A stretch of DNA of 38,591 nt from Deltaproteobacteria bacterium. GTDB lineage: Bacteria > Desulfobacterota > Desulfobulbia > Desulfobulbales > Desulfurivibrionaceae. Positions 15,681 to 24,214 of the stretch are shown here, piece after piece. Where the stretch lies: NCBI GenBank assembly GCA_026388695.1, contig JAPLJH010000020.1, positions 1 through 38,591 on the forward strand, in the 5' to 3' direction. The number at the start of each line of letters is the position of its first letter. Position 1 is the stretch's first letter. Below the pieces are notes generated by a model. It was given only the letters and a program-made list of their open reading frames with translations. It was not told where the DNA came from and ran no database searches. A program made the translations under genes and the position numbers.

Positions 15681-16340
15681 TCACTCGGGCGGCGTATCGG
15701 AAAGCCCCCTGCCGATGGCATATTTGATAAGATCGGCCACGCGTTTGATGTTGAGCTTCTTCATCATGTTGGCCCGATGGTGTTCAACGGTCCGCTTGCT
15801 GATATCGAGCTTCTCGGCGATATCCCGGCTCGTTACCCCCTCGGCCACCAGCTGCAGGATCTGCCTTTCCCGCGGGGTTAGGATCTCGCCAGAGCCATCA
15901 TTCCGGCTGGTGCAGGCGGCGATGACGTCTTCGGGAAATTCTCCGGCCAGATTGGGGGAGATATACACCTCGCCCTGGCGAATTCGGGCAATGGCCGGGA
16001 GCAGCTCGGTATCGGAATCTTCCTTAAGCAGATAGCCGTCCGCCCCGGACGCAAAAGAGGAGCAGAGGTACTGTTCGCCCTTGTGCATGGTCAACATGAG
16101 CACCTTGATCTGCGGACAGATCTTGCGCACCTCCCGGATCGCCTCAATCCCGCGCAGGTTGGGCATGGAGATATCCAGGATGGCAAGATCCGCGGGCGTG
16201 GTTTTTAAAAGCTCGATGAGTTCCAAGCCATCGGCCGCTTCACCGACCACCTTGAGGGTAGGGTTCTCCTCGATCATTTTTTTAACCCCATGCCGGATCA
16301 GGGCATGATCATCAGCCAGCACTATACGACATATACCCAT
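15681..16340 (-). CDS. NarL/FixJ-type response regulator
   Basis: The 219-aa product has an N-terminal receiver domain (acidic pair D10-D11, phospho-acceptor D56 in LAILDISMPN, Lys in YLLKEDSD). The C-terminal LuxR-type helix-turn-helix has LTPRERQILQLVAEGVTSRD and ISKRTVEHHRANMMKKL. It would bind DNA as a dimer when phosphorylated. No histidine kinase gene is adjacent; the upstream neighbour on the same strand is a membrane protein, 124 nt away. Confidence 0.92.
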   Translation of the reverse strand: MGICRIVLADDHALIRHGVKKMIEENPTLKVVGEAADGLELIELLKTTPADLAILDISMPNLRGIEAIREVRKICPQIKVLMLTMHKGEQYLCSSFASGADGYLLKEDSDTELLPAIARIRQGEVYISPNLAGEFPEDVIAACTSRNDGSGEILTPRERQILQLVAEGVTSRDIAEKLDISKRTVEHHRANMMKKLNIKRVADLIKYAIGRGLSDTPPE

Positions 16341-16464
16341 GACACTCCCCTTCCACGTCGGACCAGTCCGGAAAAATCACATTATATTCCCTGGTTATAT
16401 ACAGTAGTCGGCAATTTCCCGCAGTAAAATTTGCGCGTCTGACAAAGAACTGCAAACCAACGAC

Positions 16465-17352
16465 TTACAGCCGAACAGCATGGGCACAGGCGGTGGCGTC
16501 GGTGGGGGCAAAGGCGTTGTATGCCAGGCTGATCCCCAGGGCAAAAAGGATGGTCCCCACCCCGATGGCTGCGCTGATCGCAACCGGAGCAATGAGCGCC
16601 AGCCGGATAAGCACCGTAGCCACCGCGTAGCCGGAGTTGCGAAAGGACACCAGATAATGGGCGCTGTACCGAAGCGAAATAAGCACGATGAGCACATCGC
16701 TGAAGATCAGCAGGGTATAGAAAGAAGCAAAGGCGTTTTCCGGCATCCCCAGGGTGAAATACCCCCACAGGTCCAGCAGACAGATGCCGCCGAAGGAAAA
16801 CAGCAGGATAACGGCGATGAGCTTCTTGGCCAGAATAAAATGACTGCGAACCCTCTCATCCGCCGTGATGGGATGGGAGCATTGCGCCCGGTAGAAAAAT
16901 CCCAGCACCGCAAAGATCAGTAGAGCGCCAACGGAGGTGGCGGCAAAATCCCCCAGGGCCGGTTGGATCTCGGCCCAGTTCAACGGCTCGCTGAAATGGG
17001 AAAAGGTCTTGAAGGTGTCCCGCAGGAGGATCAGGGAAAGAATCTCGAACTGCTTGCCCACCGAACGGGTCACCGAATGGGCAAGACTCAGTATCAGGCT
17101 GACCACCTCGATTCCCAAAAGCAGGTTGAAGGCATGCTCAATGGCAACAAGATGGCTACGGGAAAAGTGCGAGGCAAAAGGTTCAGGCAAAAAGCCGCGG
17201 CGGTTGAGTTCGATCACCACGATAGCGGAGATAAAAAAACTCACCAGCGCCGTGGCGAAGAACCGGAGTCCATCCTTGCTCTCCAAATGCAGCTCGATCC
17301 AGTCAAAAAGAAAACCCGCCCGTATCAAGAAAAAATCCATAGTGTCCGTCAC
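16465..17352 (-). CDS. Polytopic membrane protein of unknown function
   Basis: The 295-aa product shows about seven hydrophobic segments, for example FATALVSFFISAIVVIEL, FNLLLGIEVVSLILSLA, TSVGALLIFAVLGFF, LIAVILLFSFGGICLLDLW and a final VGTILFALGISLAYNAFA. No family is recognised. A soluble stretch with VTRSVGKQFEILSLILLRDT lies between helices. An alternative start is Met5. It precedes the NarL-type regulator on the same strand; sensing or supplying a signal for that regulator is speculation. Confidence 0.75.
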   Translation of the reverse strand: MTDTMDFFLIRAGFLFDWIELHLESKDGLRFFATALVSFFISAIVVIELNRRGFLPEPFASHFSRSHLVAIEHAFNLLLGIEVVSLILSLAHSVTRSVGKQFEILSLILLRDTFKTFSHFSEPLNWAEIQPALGDFAATSVGALLIFAVLGFFYRAQCSHPITADERVRSHFILAKKLIAVILLFSFGGICLLDLWGYFTLGMPENAFASFYTLLIFSDVLIVLISLRYSAHYLVSFRNSGYAVATVLIRLALIAPVAISAAIGVGTILFALGISLAYNAFAPTDATACAHAVRL

Positions 17353-17508
17353 CGCCTCCTGAAAATGAGAATACCTATAGCTCTATGCTACAAATCATTC
17401 CGCCTCCCTGCCAACAAAATCTTTGACTTACGCTGGCCCGATGAGCAATCATAAAAACAAGAGCTGTTCTTGGGCAGTCAATCCCATCCTGTTTTCTCTG
17501 AGGCGATT

Positions 17509-18171
17509 ATGAGCGCGGAATCGATCCAGGCCATGCTCCGCACCATTGAAGAAGAATGCCACTTTACCGGCGGCATCACCGGTCGCTTCACCCTGCGCCA
17601 AGAGATTTTTGACGCCATGGCCACGGTGCGGCGCGAGGATTTCGTCCCAGACGAACTCAAGCCCTACGCCTACGACAACAACCCCCTGCCCATCGGCAAC
17701 GGCCAGACCATCTCCCAGCCTTTCATCGTCGCGCTGATGACCGACCTGCTGGAGCCAGACCCGGACGACATCATCCTGGAAATCGGCACCGGTTCGGGAT
17801 ATCAGGCCGCTGTTTTATCGCAACTGGTCAGACGGGTGTACAGCCTTGAAATCATCCATGAGCTGGCCAAACAGGCAGCCCGGCGCTTGCAACGCCTGGG
17901 CTACGACACCGTGGAGGTCATTGCCTCCGACGGCTCTTTCGGCCTGCCGGAGCACGCCCCTTATGACGGGATCATCGTCACCGCTGCAGTACCACACATC
18001 CCCAAGGCCCTGATCGAGCAGCTCACGCCTTCCGGCAGAATGGTCATTCCGGTGGGTCGGCCCCCTCTGCCGCAAGACCTGCTGCTAGTGGAAAAATCCG
18101 GCGCCAAGATCACCAGCCGAAGCATTCTCTCCGTGGCTTTTGTCCCCTTCACCGGAAAAATGACGGACTGA
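17509..18171 (+). CDS. pcm: Protein-L-isoaspartate O-methyltransferase
   Basis: The 220-aa product holds the PCMT core: REDFVPDELKPYAYDNNPLP, the conserved GNGQTISQPFIVALMTDLL segment and motif I LEIGTGSGYQAAVLSQL, followed by VYSLEI and VIASDGSFGLPEHAPYDGII. The enzyme methylates L-isoaspartyl residues with SAM to start repair of damaged proteins. I chose ATG 17509, preceded by GAGG; the frame is open to a TTG 39 nt upstream. It stands alone between convergent and divergent neighbours. Confidence 0.93.
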   Translation: MSAESIQAMLRTIEEECHFTGGITGRFTLRQEIFDAMATVRREDFVPDELKPYAYDNNPLPIGNGQTISQPFIVALMTDLLEPDPDDIILEIGTGSGYQAAVLSQLVRRVYSLEIIHELAKQAARRLQRLGYDTVEVIASDGSFGLPEHAPYDGIIVTAAVPHIPKALIEQLTPSGRMVIPVGRPPLPQDLLLVEKSGAKITSRSILSVAFVPFTGKMTD

Positions 18172-18190
18172 TCGCCCTGCCATCAACCGA

Positions 18191-19456
18191 TTAGCCAAAC
18201 AGCCCCACCAGAAAAAGACTCAGCAGCGGGAAATAGGTAATGAGACACAGACAGACCAGCAATATCGCCAAAAATGGCAGGGTGGCGGTGTAAAGCTCGG
18301 TAATAGGTCGATCAAAACGATAGCTGGCCAGGAAGAGATCAAGGCCCACTGGCGGGGTGCAGTAACCGATCTGGAGGTTGGTCAAAAAGATGATGCCCAG
18401 GTGGGTGGGATCAACCCCATAGCCTTGGGCAATGGGCACGATGAGCGGCACCACCAGCACCAGAGCGGAAAAGATGTCGAGCAAGCAGCCGACCATAAGG
18501 AGAAAGACGTTCAGCAGCAGGAGAAAGGTGTACTTGCTTGAGATATGCTCCCGGATCAGAGCAAAGAGCTTGGCCGGGATCTCCTGATCGATCAAAAAGC
18601 TGGTGGAAGCCATGGACGCAGCCAGCACCACAAAGATCCCTCCGAACAGGGCCATGCTCCGCACCACGATGGAGGGCAGCTGCGCCGGGGTGATATCCCG
18701 ATGTACACACATCTCCACGATCAAAACGTAGAGAGCAGTCACCGCCGCCGCCTCACCCACGACAAAAAAGCCGCCGTAAATCCCCCCCAGAACAATAACC
18801 GGCAAGGGCAGCTCCCAGGCCGCAGCCCGCAAGGCTCGCCGTCTTTCCCCTGCCGGCACAGACGGGCGGGGGCCACGGGTGGCCGCACCCTTCCTGATGC
18901 TGTAAGCAGCCAACAGAAGCAGCATCAACAGGCCGGGCAGCATCCCGGCCAGGAAAAGATGGTCAATCCGGGTCTCGGCGATGACCCCGTAGAGGATAAG
19001 GGGGAGACTGGGAGGAAACAGCAGGCCCAGGCTACCGGAAGTGGTGATCAGGCCCAAGGAAAACTGTTCCGGGTAGCGGTCCTTGAGCATGGCCGGGAAC
19101 AACAAGCCACCCAAGGCAAAGATGGTCACCCCGGAGGCGCCAGTAAAGGCGGTGAAAATCGAACACACCACCAGGGCGATCACCGCAAGCCCGCCGGGCA
19201 GCCAACCCAACAGTACGTTGGACAGGTCCAGCAACCGCACCGGCGCCTTGCTTTCGGAAAGCACGGTTCCGGCAAGAATAAACAGAGGCAGGGAGAGGAG
19301 CATGGGGGTGTCGGCCAGCCGGGACATCTCGATGATCACCACCGAGGGGTCAACGCCTGTGCCATGGAATGACAGCAAGGCCATGGCGGCCATCACCACA
19401 AAGAGCGGGACGCCCAACACGGCCAACCCGAGGGTTATCAGTTGCAGGAGCTGCAT
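18191..19456 (-). CDS. dctM: TRAP transporter large permease (DctM type)
   Basis: The 421-aa protein has about twelve hydrophobic segments and DctM landmarks: LLSLPLFILAGTVLSESKAP near the N-terminus, FTAFTGASGVTIFALGGLLFPAML, GSLGLLFPPSLPLILYGVIAETRI, and PPVGLDLFLASYRFDRPI near the end. It is the ion-coupled translocation subunit in the inner membrane. It is the last gene of the four-gene TRAP operon, 8 nt after the DctQ stop. Confidence 0.93.
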   Translation of the reverse strand: MQLLQLITLGLAVLGVPLFVVMAAMALLSFHGTGVDPSVVIIEMSRLADTPMLLSLPLFILAGTVLSESKAPVRLLDLSNVLLGWLPGGLAVIALVVCSIFTAFTGASGVTIFALGGLLFPAMLKDRYPEQFSLGLITTSGSLGLLFPPSLPLILYGVIAETRIDHLFLAGMLPGLLMLLLLAAYSIRKGAATRGPRPSVPAGERRRALRAAAWELPLPVIVLGGIYGGFFVVGEAAAVTALYVLIVEMCVHRDITPAQLPSIVVRSMALFGGIFVVLAASMASTSFLIDQEIPAKLFALIREHISSKYTFLLLLNVFLLMVGCLLDIFSALVLVVPLIVPIAQGYGVDPTHLGIIFLTNLQIGYCTPPVGLDLFLASYRFDRPITELYTATLPFLAILLVCLCLITYFPLLSLFLVGLFG

Positions 19457-19464
19457 ATCAAGAC

Positions 19465-20007
19465 CTACGCCGACTCATCGGAGGCTCGGACCGCCTTTCC
19501 GGCCAGGGCGACGCGAAGGCTGCGTACGCTGCTGATCAGGAAACGCAGGACGATCCCGGCAAAGGCGATGGGGAAAACCAGATTGAGCTGCCAGGAGGAA
19601 AGCCCGGCCATCTCCTGCCCGTTGCCTTGGCCCGCTTCTTGAAGGACAAAGTCGGCAGCCACCCAGGTAAGCACCAGACACACGCCTGTGGCAAAAAGAT
19701 AGCGCAGCACCCGCAGCCAGCGAAAAATGCCCTTGGGCAGAAGGTGGGAGGCAAGATCGATGGAGATATGCTTGTCCATCTTGGTGGCCACCACAGCCCC
19801 AAGGAGCCCGGCCCACAGCACCATGACCCGCAAGAGCGGATCGGCCCAGGACAACCCGCCCCCCCAGACATCGCGCAGCACGATCTGGGCGCAGGCCAGA
19901 AGGATCATGGCGGCAATAAGCAACAGGAGAACCGCCTCCTCAAGCCTCTCCAGCAATCGACCAATCTGTTGCATGCCCTCGGAAAACCAGGCCCTGAGGT
20001 CGCTCAT
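19465..20007 (-). CDS. dctQ: TRAP transporter small permease (DctQ type)
   Basis: The 180-aa membrane protein has four hydrophobic helices (LLLLIAAMILLACAQIVLRD, WADPLLRVMVLWAGLLGAVVA, a third with ATGVCLVLTWVA, and LVFPIAFAGIVLRFLIS). It shows the DctQ pattern FKDVWGGGLSWADPLLR-like, where W-A/E preceeds the second helix. Its ATG overlaps the DctP stop in an ATGA arrangement, so translation is coupled. It assembles with DctM as the membrane unit of the transporter. Confidence 0.9.
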   Translation of the reverse strand: MSDLRAWFSEGMQQIGRLLERLEEAVLLLLIAAMILLACAQIVLRDVWGGGLSWADPLLRVMVLWAGLLGAVVATKMDKHISIDLASHLLPKGIFRWLRVLRYLFATGVCLVLTWVAADFVLQEAGQGNGQEMAGLSSWQLNLVFPIAFAGIVLRFLISSVRSLRVALAGKAVRASDESA

Positions 20008-21041
20008 TTCGCCGCAGCCCCGCTTGCGGATTTTGCCCGAAAATCGGCAAGCAAACGGGTCGCCGCCTCGTATATCTCCTTGGAAAAGGCCGTGCCGGTC
20101 AAACGCGGCACGGTTTTTTGATCGCGCACCGCCAGCAGCTGCCGCAGGGTTTCCTTGTCCGCTGGCACCATCTGGATGCCATTCTTTTTCAGAGTGACAA
20201 GGGCCTCTTCATTGCTGCGCCGGGTATCGAGCAACAAGCCCGCGAAATGCTTTTTCGCTGCGGCCTCCATCAGAGCGGCATGCTGGGGCGGCAGTTTATC
20301 AAAGGCGTTCTTGGCAAAAACCAAGCCGCCATAGGCGTAGCCAAAGGGCGTATCGGTGATATATTTGGTCTTGGTAAACCACTGGAGGACGATGGAGCCG
20401 TAAAACCCGTTGAATACCGTATTGATCATGCCGGTTTGCAGGGAGGACAACACGTCCGGGATGGAAAGGGGAATGGGGGTGACGCCCATGTCTTCCAAAA
20501 AGCTGCGGCTGAGCGGATCATTCTCCGGGGCCCAGCACTTACTCGCCCGCAACTGGGCCACCGTGGTCACCGGCTCGCCGGACATGGTGTAGACAAAACC
20601 GACCTCGGTCATGGCCAGCAGCACCAAGTCCTTTTCCAAAAAGGCCTTTTGAAAAAGGGGGAACAATCCCTCGGCAACCCGGTCCACCTCGGCATAGGAT
20701 CTAAAGAGAAAGGGGATGGCCATGATCCGAAAATCCGGCACGGTCTCGCTGATCCCGGTCATGGTAAAGCCGCCAGCCTGGAGCTGGCCGATCCGCATCT
20801 TGCGGTACATGGCCCGGTCGTCGCCCATCACCCCGCCCATGTAAAGCTTGAACCCGATCTCACCATTGCTCTTGGCAGTGACCTCTTCCTGAAACGCCTG
20901 AAAATGCCTGGCCCAAACGCTGCCATCCGGGGCAAGAGTGGCGATCTTAAAGAGATAGCGGGGCGCAGCCTGTGCGCCCATCGGGGCCATGAGTACCAGA
21001 AGGGCGATGCCGAAACAGATCGTGCGCAACAGACGATTCAT
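20004..21041 (-). CDS. dctP: TRAP substrate-binding protein (DctP type)
   Basis: The 345-aa protein has a signal peptide (MNRLLRTICFGIALLVLMAP, then MGAQAAP). The mature part has the DctP fold landmarks FKIATLAPDGSVWARHFQAF, GVMGDDRAMYRKMRIGQLQA, MSGEPVTTVAQLRASKCWAP and GMINTVFNGFYGSIVLQWF. It binds the substrate in the periplasm and delivers it to DctQ/DctM. The CWAPENDP segment at the usual ligand-arginine region differs from C4-dicarboxylate binders, so the substrate may not be a simple dicarboxylate. Linked to a TatT gene upstream. Confidence 0.9.
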   Translation of the reverse strand: MNRLLRTICFGIALLVLMAPMGAQAAPRYLFKIATLAPDGSVWARHFQAFQEEVTAKSNGEIGFKLYMGGVMGDDRAMYRKMRIGQLQAGGFTMTGISETVPDFRIMAIPFLFRSYAEVDRVAEGLFPLFQKAFLEKDLVLLAMTEVGFVYTMSGEPVTTVAQLRASKCWAPENDPLSRSFLEDMGVTPIPLSIPDVLSSLQTGMINTVFNGFYGSIVLQWFTKTKYITDTPFGYAYGGLVFAKNAFDKLPPQHAALMEAAAKKHFAGLLLDTRRSNEEALVTLKKNGIQMVPADKETLRQLLAVRDQKTVPRLTGTAFSKEIYEAATRLLADFRAKSASGAAAK

Positions 21042-21061
21042 ACCTTACTCCTTAACCGCTT

Positions 21062-21952
21062 CTAAAAAATTTCATCGGCCTGAGCCAGCAATTTCTGGGC
21101 CCGCCGCTTGGCCAAAACATTGGGCAGGGTCAGGTCCGGGGCTAAGGCAAGGTCAAAGGCCAGGGCCTCCTCCAAGAGACTAACATAAAGCTCCCGGTCA
21201 AAGGTCTGCTTGGCGTAATATTCGGCATAGGCCACCAGGGCCGGGAGAAACCGCCGCTCGCCCAAGGCGAGGGCTTTCTCAAAATGTTCCCGGCTCACTT
21301 CCGGCCTCCCGCCCAACATCGCCGGACGGGAGCCATTATAGATGCCGAGAAAGAGATGGGCGCCGCCTTGATAAAAGCGCTCATCCAGGGCCAGCACCCG
21401 CAGCATCAGCTGTTCGACCTTGGGCAGATCGACCACCGCCGCAGGCGCACCCTTGCTGAAACCGATCCAGGTGGCCCAGCCGTAACCGCCCCAGAACAGT
21501 TTGTCCACCTCCCCGGAGCCGACGGACTGCACCGCCTCGCTGAACTGGGCCAGCGGAAGCTGGTCTGCACCACCAAGGCCTTTATGTGTACCCAGCAGAC
21601 GCAGGCCGTATGCCTTGGCCATTTCCCCAAGCACTGCGGCCCGCTCCGGACGGCCACATTCCGGCATGAGGCTCGCGTAAGCCGTATAGGCCTGGGTGCC
21701 ATGCAGCAGCAGCCGGGCATTGTCCGGGTCGGAAACCAGCAGGCTGTCAAGGAGCAGTAGATACGAGGGCGCACCGTCACAGACCAGTTCCAGGTCTGCC
21801 TGGCGATTGAGATTTTTCACCACCGGCCCGACCATGGGCGGGATCACCAGCGAGGCGCACCCCGGCGACAAAAAAGAGAGCGCGAACAGCACCGCAACGA
21901 GACGCCCATGTCGCATGAAAAAAACCCGCCAGTGGTCAATGATCTTCAGCAT
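21062..21952 (-). CDS. TRAP-associated TatT-family lipoprotein
   Basis: The product is 296 aa from ATG 21952 (284 aa from a later ATG at 21916; the frame also opens earlier). A lipoprotein-type signal ends in LSFLSPGC, so the mature Cys would be lipidated. The body is helical, with GTQAYTAYASLM, GGYGWATWIGFSKGAPAAVVDLPKVE and FLGIYNGSRPAMLGGRPE, matching the TatT family first described in Treponema pallidum. TatT is a TPR-like partner that binds the periplasmic TatP/DctP protein and is thought to handle hydrophobic ligands. It is the first gene of the TRAP operon, 20 nt before dctP. Confidence 0.85.
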   Translation of the reverse strand: MLKIIDHWRVFFMRHGRLVAVLFALSFLSPGCASLVIPPMVGPVVKNLNRQADLELVCDGAPSYLLLLDSLLVSDPDNARLLLHGTQAYTAYASLMPECGRPERAAVLGEMAKAYGLRLLGTHKGLGGADQLPLAQFSEAVQSVGSGEVDKLFWGGYGWATWIGFSKGAPAAVVDLPKVEQLMLRVLALDERFYQGGAHLFLGIYNGSRPAMLGGRPEVSREHFEKALALGERRFLPALVAYAEYYAKQTFDRELYVSLLEEALAFDLALAPDLTLPNVLAKRRAQKLLAQADEIF

Positions 21953-22060
21953 GGCCAACCTGATCCTTGTTATACAAACGCTTGCGGCGCGCCCCACTCC
22001 TCTCCCGCCAAGTATACCATACCCTTTTGCACCCCGGATACAGACAACCGGACCCGGCGC

Positions 22061-22096
22061 AAAAAAAATGCCCCGGTAAAAGAATTACCAGGGCAT
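22061..22096 (-). terminator. Rho-independent terminator after the FKBP gene
   Basis: On the minus strand ATGCCC and GGTAA pair with their complements (22068-22079 with 22085-22096, one mismatch) and are followed by eight T residues (22061-22068). It lies 25 nt past the FKBP stop. Confidence 0.85.
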
Positions 22097-22121
22097 CAGA
22101 ACAGACTCGTTATGCAGCAAA

Positions 22122-22550
22122 TCAGGAAATCGCCACCAGCTCCAGATCAAAGGTGAGATCCTTGCCTGCCAGGGGTGGATTGGCGTCGAGGATGACAACC
22201 TCATCCGTTACCGCCAGAACCGTGACCACAACCAGTTCCCCGTTGGCGCCGCCCATCTGCAACTTTTGATCAACCTCCGGATTGAGATCCGGGGGAACCT
22301 GACTGAGCGGCACCTCGATAACCAGCGCATCATCCTTTTTCCCATAGGCTTTATGCGCAGGGATGGTGACCTTTTTCTTGTCGCCGATGGCCATTCCCAA
22401 AACTGCTTCATCAAACCCCACGATTACCTGGCCGCCGCCAAGGGTAAACACCAGAGGGTCACGCCCGGCCGAGGAATCAAAAACCGTTCCATCCTCCAGC
22501 GTGCCGGTATAATGAATCTTGACGCTATCTCCTTTTTTGGCCTGTGACAT
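22122..22550 (-). CDS. FKBP-type peptidyl-prolyl isomerase (SlyD-like)
   Basis: The 142-aa product begins [20 protein letters not shown] and carries the FKBP elements [40 protein letters not shown] and [15 protein letters not shown]. The insert-in-flap (IF) chaperone domain follows ([17 protein letters not shown] onward), and the chain returns to the FKBP fold with [14 protein letters not shown]. There is no His-rich metal-binding tail and no signal peptide. It catalyses cis-trans Pro isomerisation in the cytoplasm. I chose ATG 22550 (AAGGAG six bases upstream). Confidence 0.92.
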   Translation of the reverse strand: MSQAKKGDSVKIHYTGTLEDGTVFDSSAGRDPLVFTLGGGQVIVGFDEAVLGMAIGDKKKVTIPAHKAYGKKDDALVIEVPLSQVPPDLNPEVDQKLQMGGANGELVVVTVLAVTDEVVILDANPPLAGKDLTFDLELVAIS

Positions 22551-22758
22551 GTCGTGCTCCTTTTCGTCTTCTCCCTGGCGGGATTTTATTTCAATAAAAT
22601 TGAGGTAGTTATCGCAAAACCCCACAGGGGTTCATGCTTTTTCAAGAATGGACTTGCTTAAGGCCCTGCTTTGGCTTTAAGCTGGGGGCCGTATTCCCCT
22701 TTTTTGAAACTACACAGTCAAAACAGCAGCAACGCGGCGACAGCAAAGGACTTGCCCC

Positions 22759-22986
22759 ATGTACGAATGGATTCTCACCGGGCTCAGTATCCTGGGAACC
22801 TTATACAACCTACAAAAACGCGCAGCCGGTTGGGTGATATGGACCATCGCCAACCTTGGCTGGATTATCAGCTTTTCCCATAAAGGCATGATGGCAGAGG
22901 CCTTTCTCTTCTCGGTCTATCTGGTGCTGTCCGTTTACGGCATCTTCAAATGGTGGCCCCGCCAGCCCCAGGAAGAAAAAGGCTGA
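22759..22986 (+). CDS. Half-size PnuC-like membrane protein
   Basis: This encodes 75 aa with three predicted helices: MYEWILTGLSILGTLYNLQK, AGWVIWTIANLGWIISFSH and AEAFLFSVYLVLSVYGIFKW. The pattern (IxGTxxNxxK, then WxIWxxANLxWI, then YxxLSxYGxxxW) is that of the PnuC/SWEET-like three-helix repeat, but the full transporter has about 200-250 aa. It may form homo-oligomers like SemiSWEETs; vitamin transport is inference. A weak AGGAC ribosome binding site lies 10 nt upstream. Confidence 0.75.
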   Translation: MYEWILTGLSILGTLYNLQKRAAGWVIWTIANLGWIISFSHKGMMAEAFLFSVYLVLSVYGIFKWWPRQPQEEKG

Positions 22987-22995
22987 AGCCAAGGC

Positions 22996-23886
22996 TCACG
23001 CGCCCAACTGGATGGAATCCTCCACGCCGAGAGTCTGGTAAATATCCAGGGCCTGTCGGGAGTGGTTCAGGGTGTAAAAATGGATTCCCCGCACCTCGTT
23101 GTCGATCAGGTCGCGAACCTGCTCGGTGGCCCAGTGCACCCCGACCTTTTCCACCTGTTCCTCGCTTCTCGCCCTATCCAGCCCGCGTAACAACGGGGCC
23201 GGAATCCTTGCCCCGGCGGCAAGCTCCGCCATCCGCACCATCCCGCTCTTGGAGGTGATGGGCATGAGCCCGGCAATGATGGGCACCGTGATCCCTGCCA
23301 GGGCGCACCGGTCACGAAAATCATAAAAATCGCGGTTGTCAAAAAAGAGCTGGGTCACGATATAGTCCGCCCCGGCATCAACCTTGGCCTTGAGATAGTC
23401 CATCTCCAGCAGCCGGTTGGGAGTGGCGGGATGGCCCTCGGGAAAACCGGCCACGCCTACGCCCATCTGCGGAAAATTCTTTTTGATAAAGGCGACCAGA
23501 TCGGCGGCATAGGCAAAGCCATCCTCGGGCTGGACGAAATCCTTCTGGCCCTTGGGAGGATCGCCGCGCAGGGCAAGAATATTCTTCACCCCGCTTGCGG
23601 CATAGTTGCGCAGGATATCCCCGGTCTCCGTTCGATTTGAGCCGACGCAGGTCAGATGGGAGACCACGGTGAGGTTGGTCTCCTGCTGAATCCGAACAAT
23701 GAGCTTATGGGTCCGGTCCCGGGTAGAACCACCCGCCCCGTATGTCACGCTGACATAGGCGGGTTTCAGGGGCATCAGGTCGGAGATGTTGGCAAAAAGA
23801 TTTTCCCAGCCCGGCTCGTCCTTGGGCGGAAAGAATTCAAAACTAAAGGAAATCCTGTTGTTCTCTAAAATATCTTTAACCAGCAT
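22996..23886 (-). CDS. metF: Methylenetetrahydrofolate reductase
   Basis: The 296-aa TIM-barrel flavoprotein shows FSFEFFPPKDEPGWENLF at the N-terminus (catalytic Glu in FEFFPP), then PAYVSVTYGAGGSTRDRTH, HLTCVGSNRTE, ILALRGDPPKG, GVGVAGFPEGHP and DYIVTQLFFDN. It reduces 5,10-methylene-THF to 5-methyl-THF using FAD and NAD(P)H or ferredoxin. I chose ATG 23886 because MLVKDILENNRISFSFEF is the family-like start; an upstream extension to 23940 exists. The leader upstream carries hairpins, so post-transcriptional control is possible. Confidence 0.93.
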   Translation of the reverse strand: MLVKDILENNRISFSFEFFPPKDEPGWENLFANISDLMPLKPAYVSVTYGAGGSTRDRTHKLIVRIQQETNLTVVSHLTCVGSNRTETGDILRNYAASGVKNILALRGDPPKGQKDFVQPEDGFAYAADLVAFIKKNFPQMGVGVAGFPEGHPATPNRLLEMDYLKAKVDAGADYIVTQLFFDNRDFYDFRDRCALAGITVPIIAGLMPITSKSGMVRMAELAAGARIPAPLLRGLDRARSEEQVEKVGVHWATEQVRDLIDNEVRGIHFYTLNHSRQALDIYQTLGVEDSIQLGA

Positions 23887-23947
23887 CGTCTCTCTAACCC
23901 GTTGTTTTGGTGAAAATATTTCAAATATCAGAAAAACCACCTATCTA

Positions 23948-23975
23948 CCCTGTTTGACGGACTCGCCAAACAGGG
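23948..23975 (-). promoter_or_regulatory. metF leader hairpin flanked by AGGTGG repeats
   Basis: On the minus strand CCCTGTTTG pairs with CAAACAGGG (23948-23956 with 23967-23975), nine bp with a 10-nt loop. The hairpin is flanked on both sides by AGGTGG and lies in the metF 5' leader, 62 nt before the start. I do not recognise a known SAM, SAH or THF riboswitch. Confidence 0.45.
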
Positions 23976-24059
23976 AAAGAAGCCACCTGTCCGTAACATA
24001 AAATCAAAGAGTTACCAAGCAATAACTGTTGTAATCGTGTCTTTTTACGATTTCAACAA

Positions 24060-24125
24060 ATTTGCCGACCGATTGCTCGAAAAATTCACCCGCATCGGGG
24101 AAAAAATGCGCGGTTGTCGGCAAAT
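24060..24125. repeat. Nested inverted repeat in the metF-pentapeptide gap
   Basis: ATTTGCCGAC (24060-24069) and GTCGGCAAAT (24116-24125) pair perfectly over ten bases. Inside them CGCAT (24091-24095) pairs with ATGCG (24106-24110). No gene covers this; the 520-bp gap 23887-24406 contains only this, the metF leader hairpin, a promoter and the palindromic element at 24215-24348. Confidence 0.6.
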
Positions 24126-24154
24126 ACGCGGTCAGCGATCTCCAACAGGACAGG

Positions 24155-24200
24155 CCGGACTCTCATCTTGACTTGACAAAGTCCGGGCCAGGGTTGTAAT
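24155..24200 (+). promoter_or_regulatory. Sigma70-like promoter of the pentapeptide gene, with overlapping inverted repeat
   Basis: TTGACA (24173-24178) is followed after 16 bp by TGTAAT (24195-24200), five of six matches. CCGGACT (24155-24161) and AGTCCGG (24180-24186) form an inverted repeat straddling the -35 box, a layout suited to repression. The transcript would include the palindromic element before the pentapeptide gene. Confidence 0.65.
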
Positions 24201-24214
24201 CAGATTCTGGTAAA

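Noticed and set aside
23880-24010. A known SAM, SAH or THF riboswitch upstream of metF
   Set aside because: The leader lacks the conserved cores of those classes as I know them, so only an unassigned hairpin is reported.
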